From Flavobacteriales bacterium CG_4_9_14_3_um_filter_32_8 (GTDB lineage: Bacteria > Bacteroidota > Bacteroidia > Flavobacteriales_E > Vicingaceae): a stretch of DNA of 6,364 nt. The notes under the pieces are model-generated. The model was not told where the DNA came from. It saw only the letters and a program-made list of their open reading frames with translations, and did not search any database. Location of the stretch: NCBI GenBank assembly GCA_002790175.1, contig PFUQ01000046.1, forward strand, positions 1 through 6,364. Direction: 5' to 3'. The translations under genes were made by a program, and so were the position numbers. Numbering within the stretch: position 1 is the stretch's first letter; each line of letters starts with the position of its first letter. Positions 6,315 to 6,364 of the stretch are shown one piece after another.

Positions 6315-6364
6315 GCTCGGGTGGTGGAATTGGTAGACACGCAGGACTTAAAATCCTGTGATCA
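6315..6364 (+). tRNA. tRNA-Leu (anticodon TAA), 5' part, cut by window end
   Basis: This is the first 50 bases of a leucine tRNA. The 5' acceptor strand is GCTCGGG, followed by TG, a D-arm GTGG-AATTGGTAGA-CAC with the normal GG pair, and an anticodon stem CAGGA/TCCTG. The loop CTTAAAA gives anticodon TAA at 6349-6351, which reads UUA, probably a major leucine codon in this AT-rich genome. The sequence ends just inside what should be the long variable arm of a class II tRNA. The T-arm and 3' acceptor strand are outside the window, so their pairing cannot be checked. Confidence 0.92.

Noticed and set aside
6128..6340. Minus-strand open frame of 70 codons containing a GRRGSNPRPPPWQGG-like peptide
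   Set aside because: It is the antisense reading of tRNA-Gly and the tRNA-Leu start; such peptides are a common artefact over tRNA genes.
6235..6364. tRNA cluster as an integration site (att) for a mobile element
   Set aside because: No integrase, direct repeat of a tRNA end or foreign-looking segment is visible in the window.

Overview
The window looks like ordinary chromosome from a low-GC member of the Bacteroidota, most likely a flavobacterium-like organism. Three things suggest this: a Bacteroidota-type arginase (GAGTRGA start, DAHADLHSP core) next to an ArgRS with a KMKSREGTVV signature loop; candidate promoters of the Bacteroidota -7 form TAnnTTTG; and gene starts without recognisable Shine-Dalgarno sequences. 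The assignment comes from motif recognition, not from a search.

Layout. Positions 1-1455 (minus strand) hold the N-terminal 485 codons of an FtsK/SpoIIIE-type DNA translocase, cut by the window edge just after its Walker A motif. Positions 1599-2306 (minus) encode a small lipoprotein of unknown function, in tandem with and upstream of ftsK. A 184-bp divergent intergenic region (2307-2490) separates these from a tight plus-strand cluster: arginase (2491-3453), arginyl-tRNA synthetase (3453-5231, sharing one base with the arginase stop) and an alpha/beta hydrolase (5233-6090, one base after the argS stop). After a 144-bp AT-rich gap containing a good Bacteroidota-type promoter comes a tRNA cluster: tRNA-Gly(GCC) at 6235-6307 and tRNA-Leu(TAA) from 6315, cut by the window end. 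No gene-free stretch exceeds 300 bases.

How the genes relate. Arginase and ArgRS both use free L-arginine, one degrading it and the other charging it to tRNA. Their TAATG stop/start overlap makes co-transcription and translational coupling likely. The hydrolase appears to be third in the same transcript, but nothing ties it to arginine. FtsK (chromosome segregation at division) and the lipoprotein have no evident link to this cluster.

I found no mobile element, CRISPR array, phage gene, defence system or other novel multi-gene system. The most interesting signal is in tRNA-Gly. The near-invariant tertiary pair G19-C56 appears as A19-T56, a compensated swap, and the acceptor stem has an A4-C69 mismatch. 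The neighbouring tRNA-Leu has a normal GG in its D-loop.
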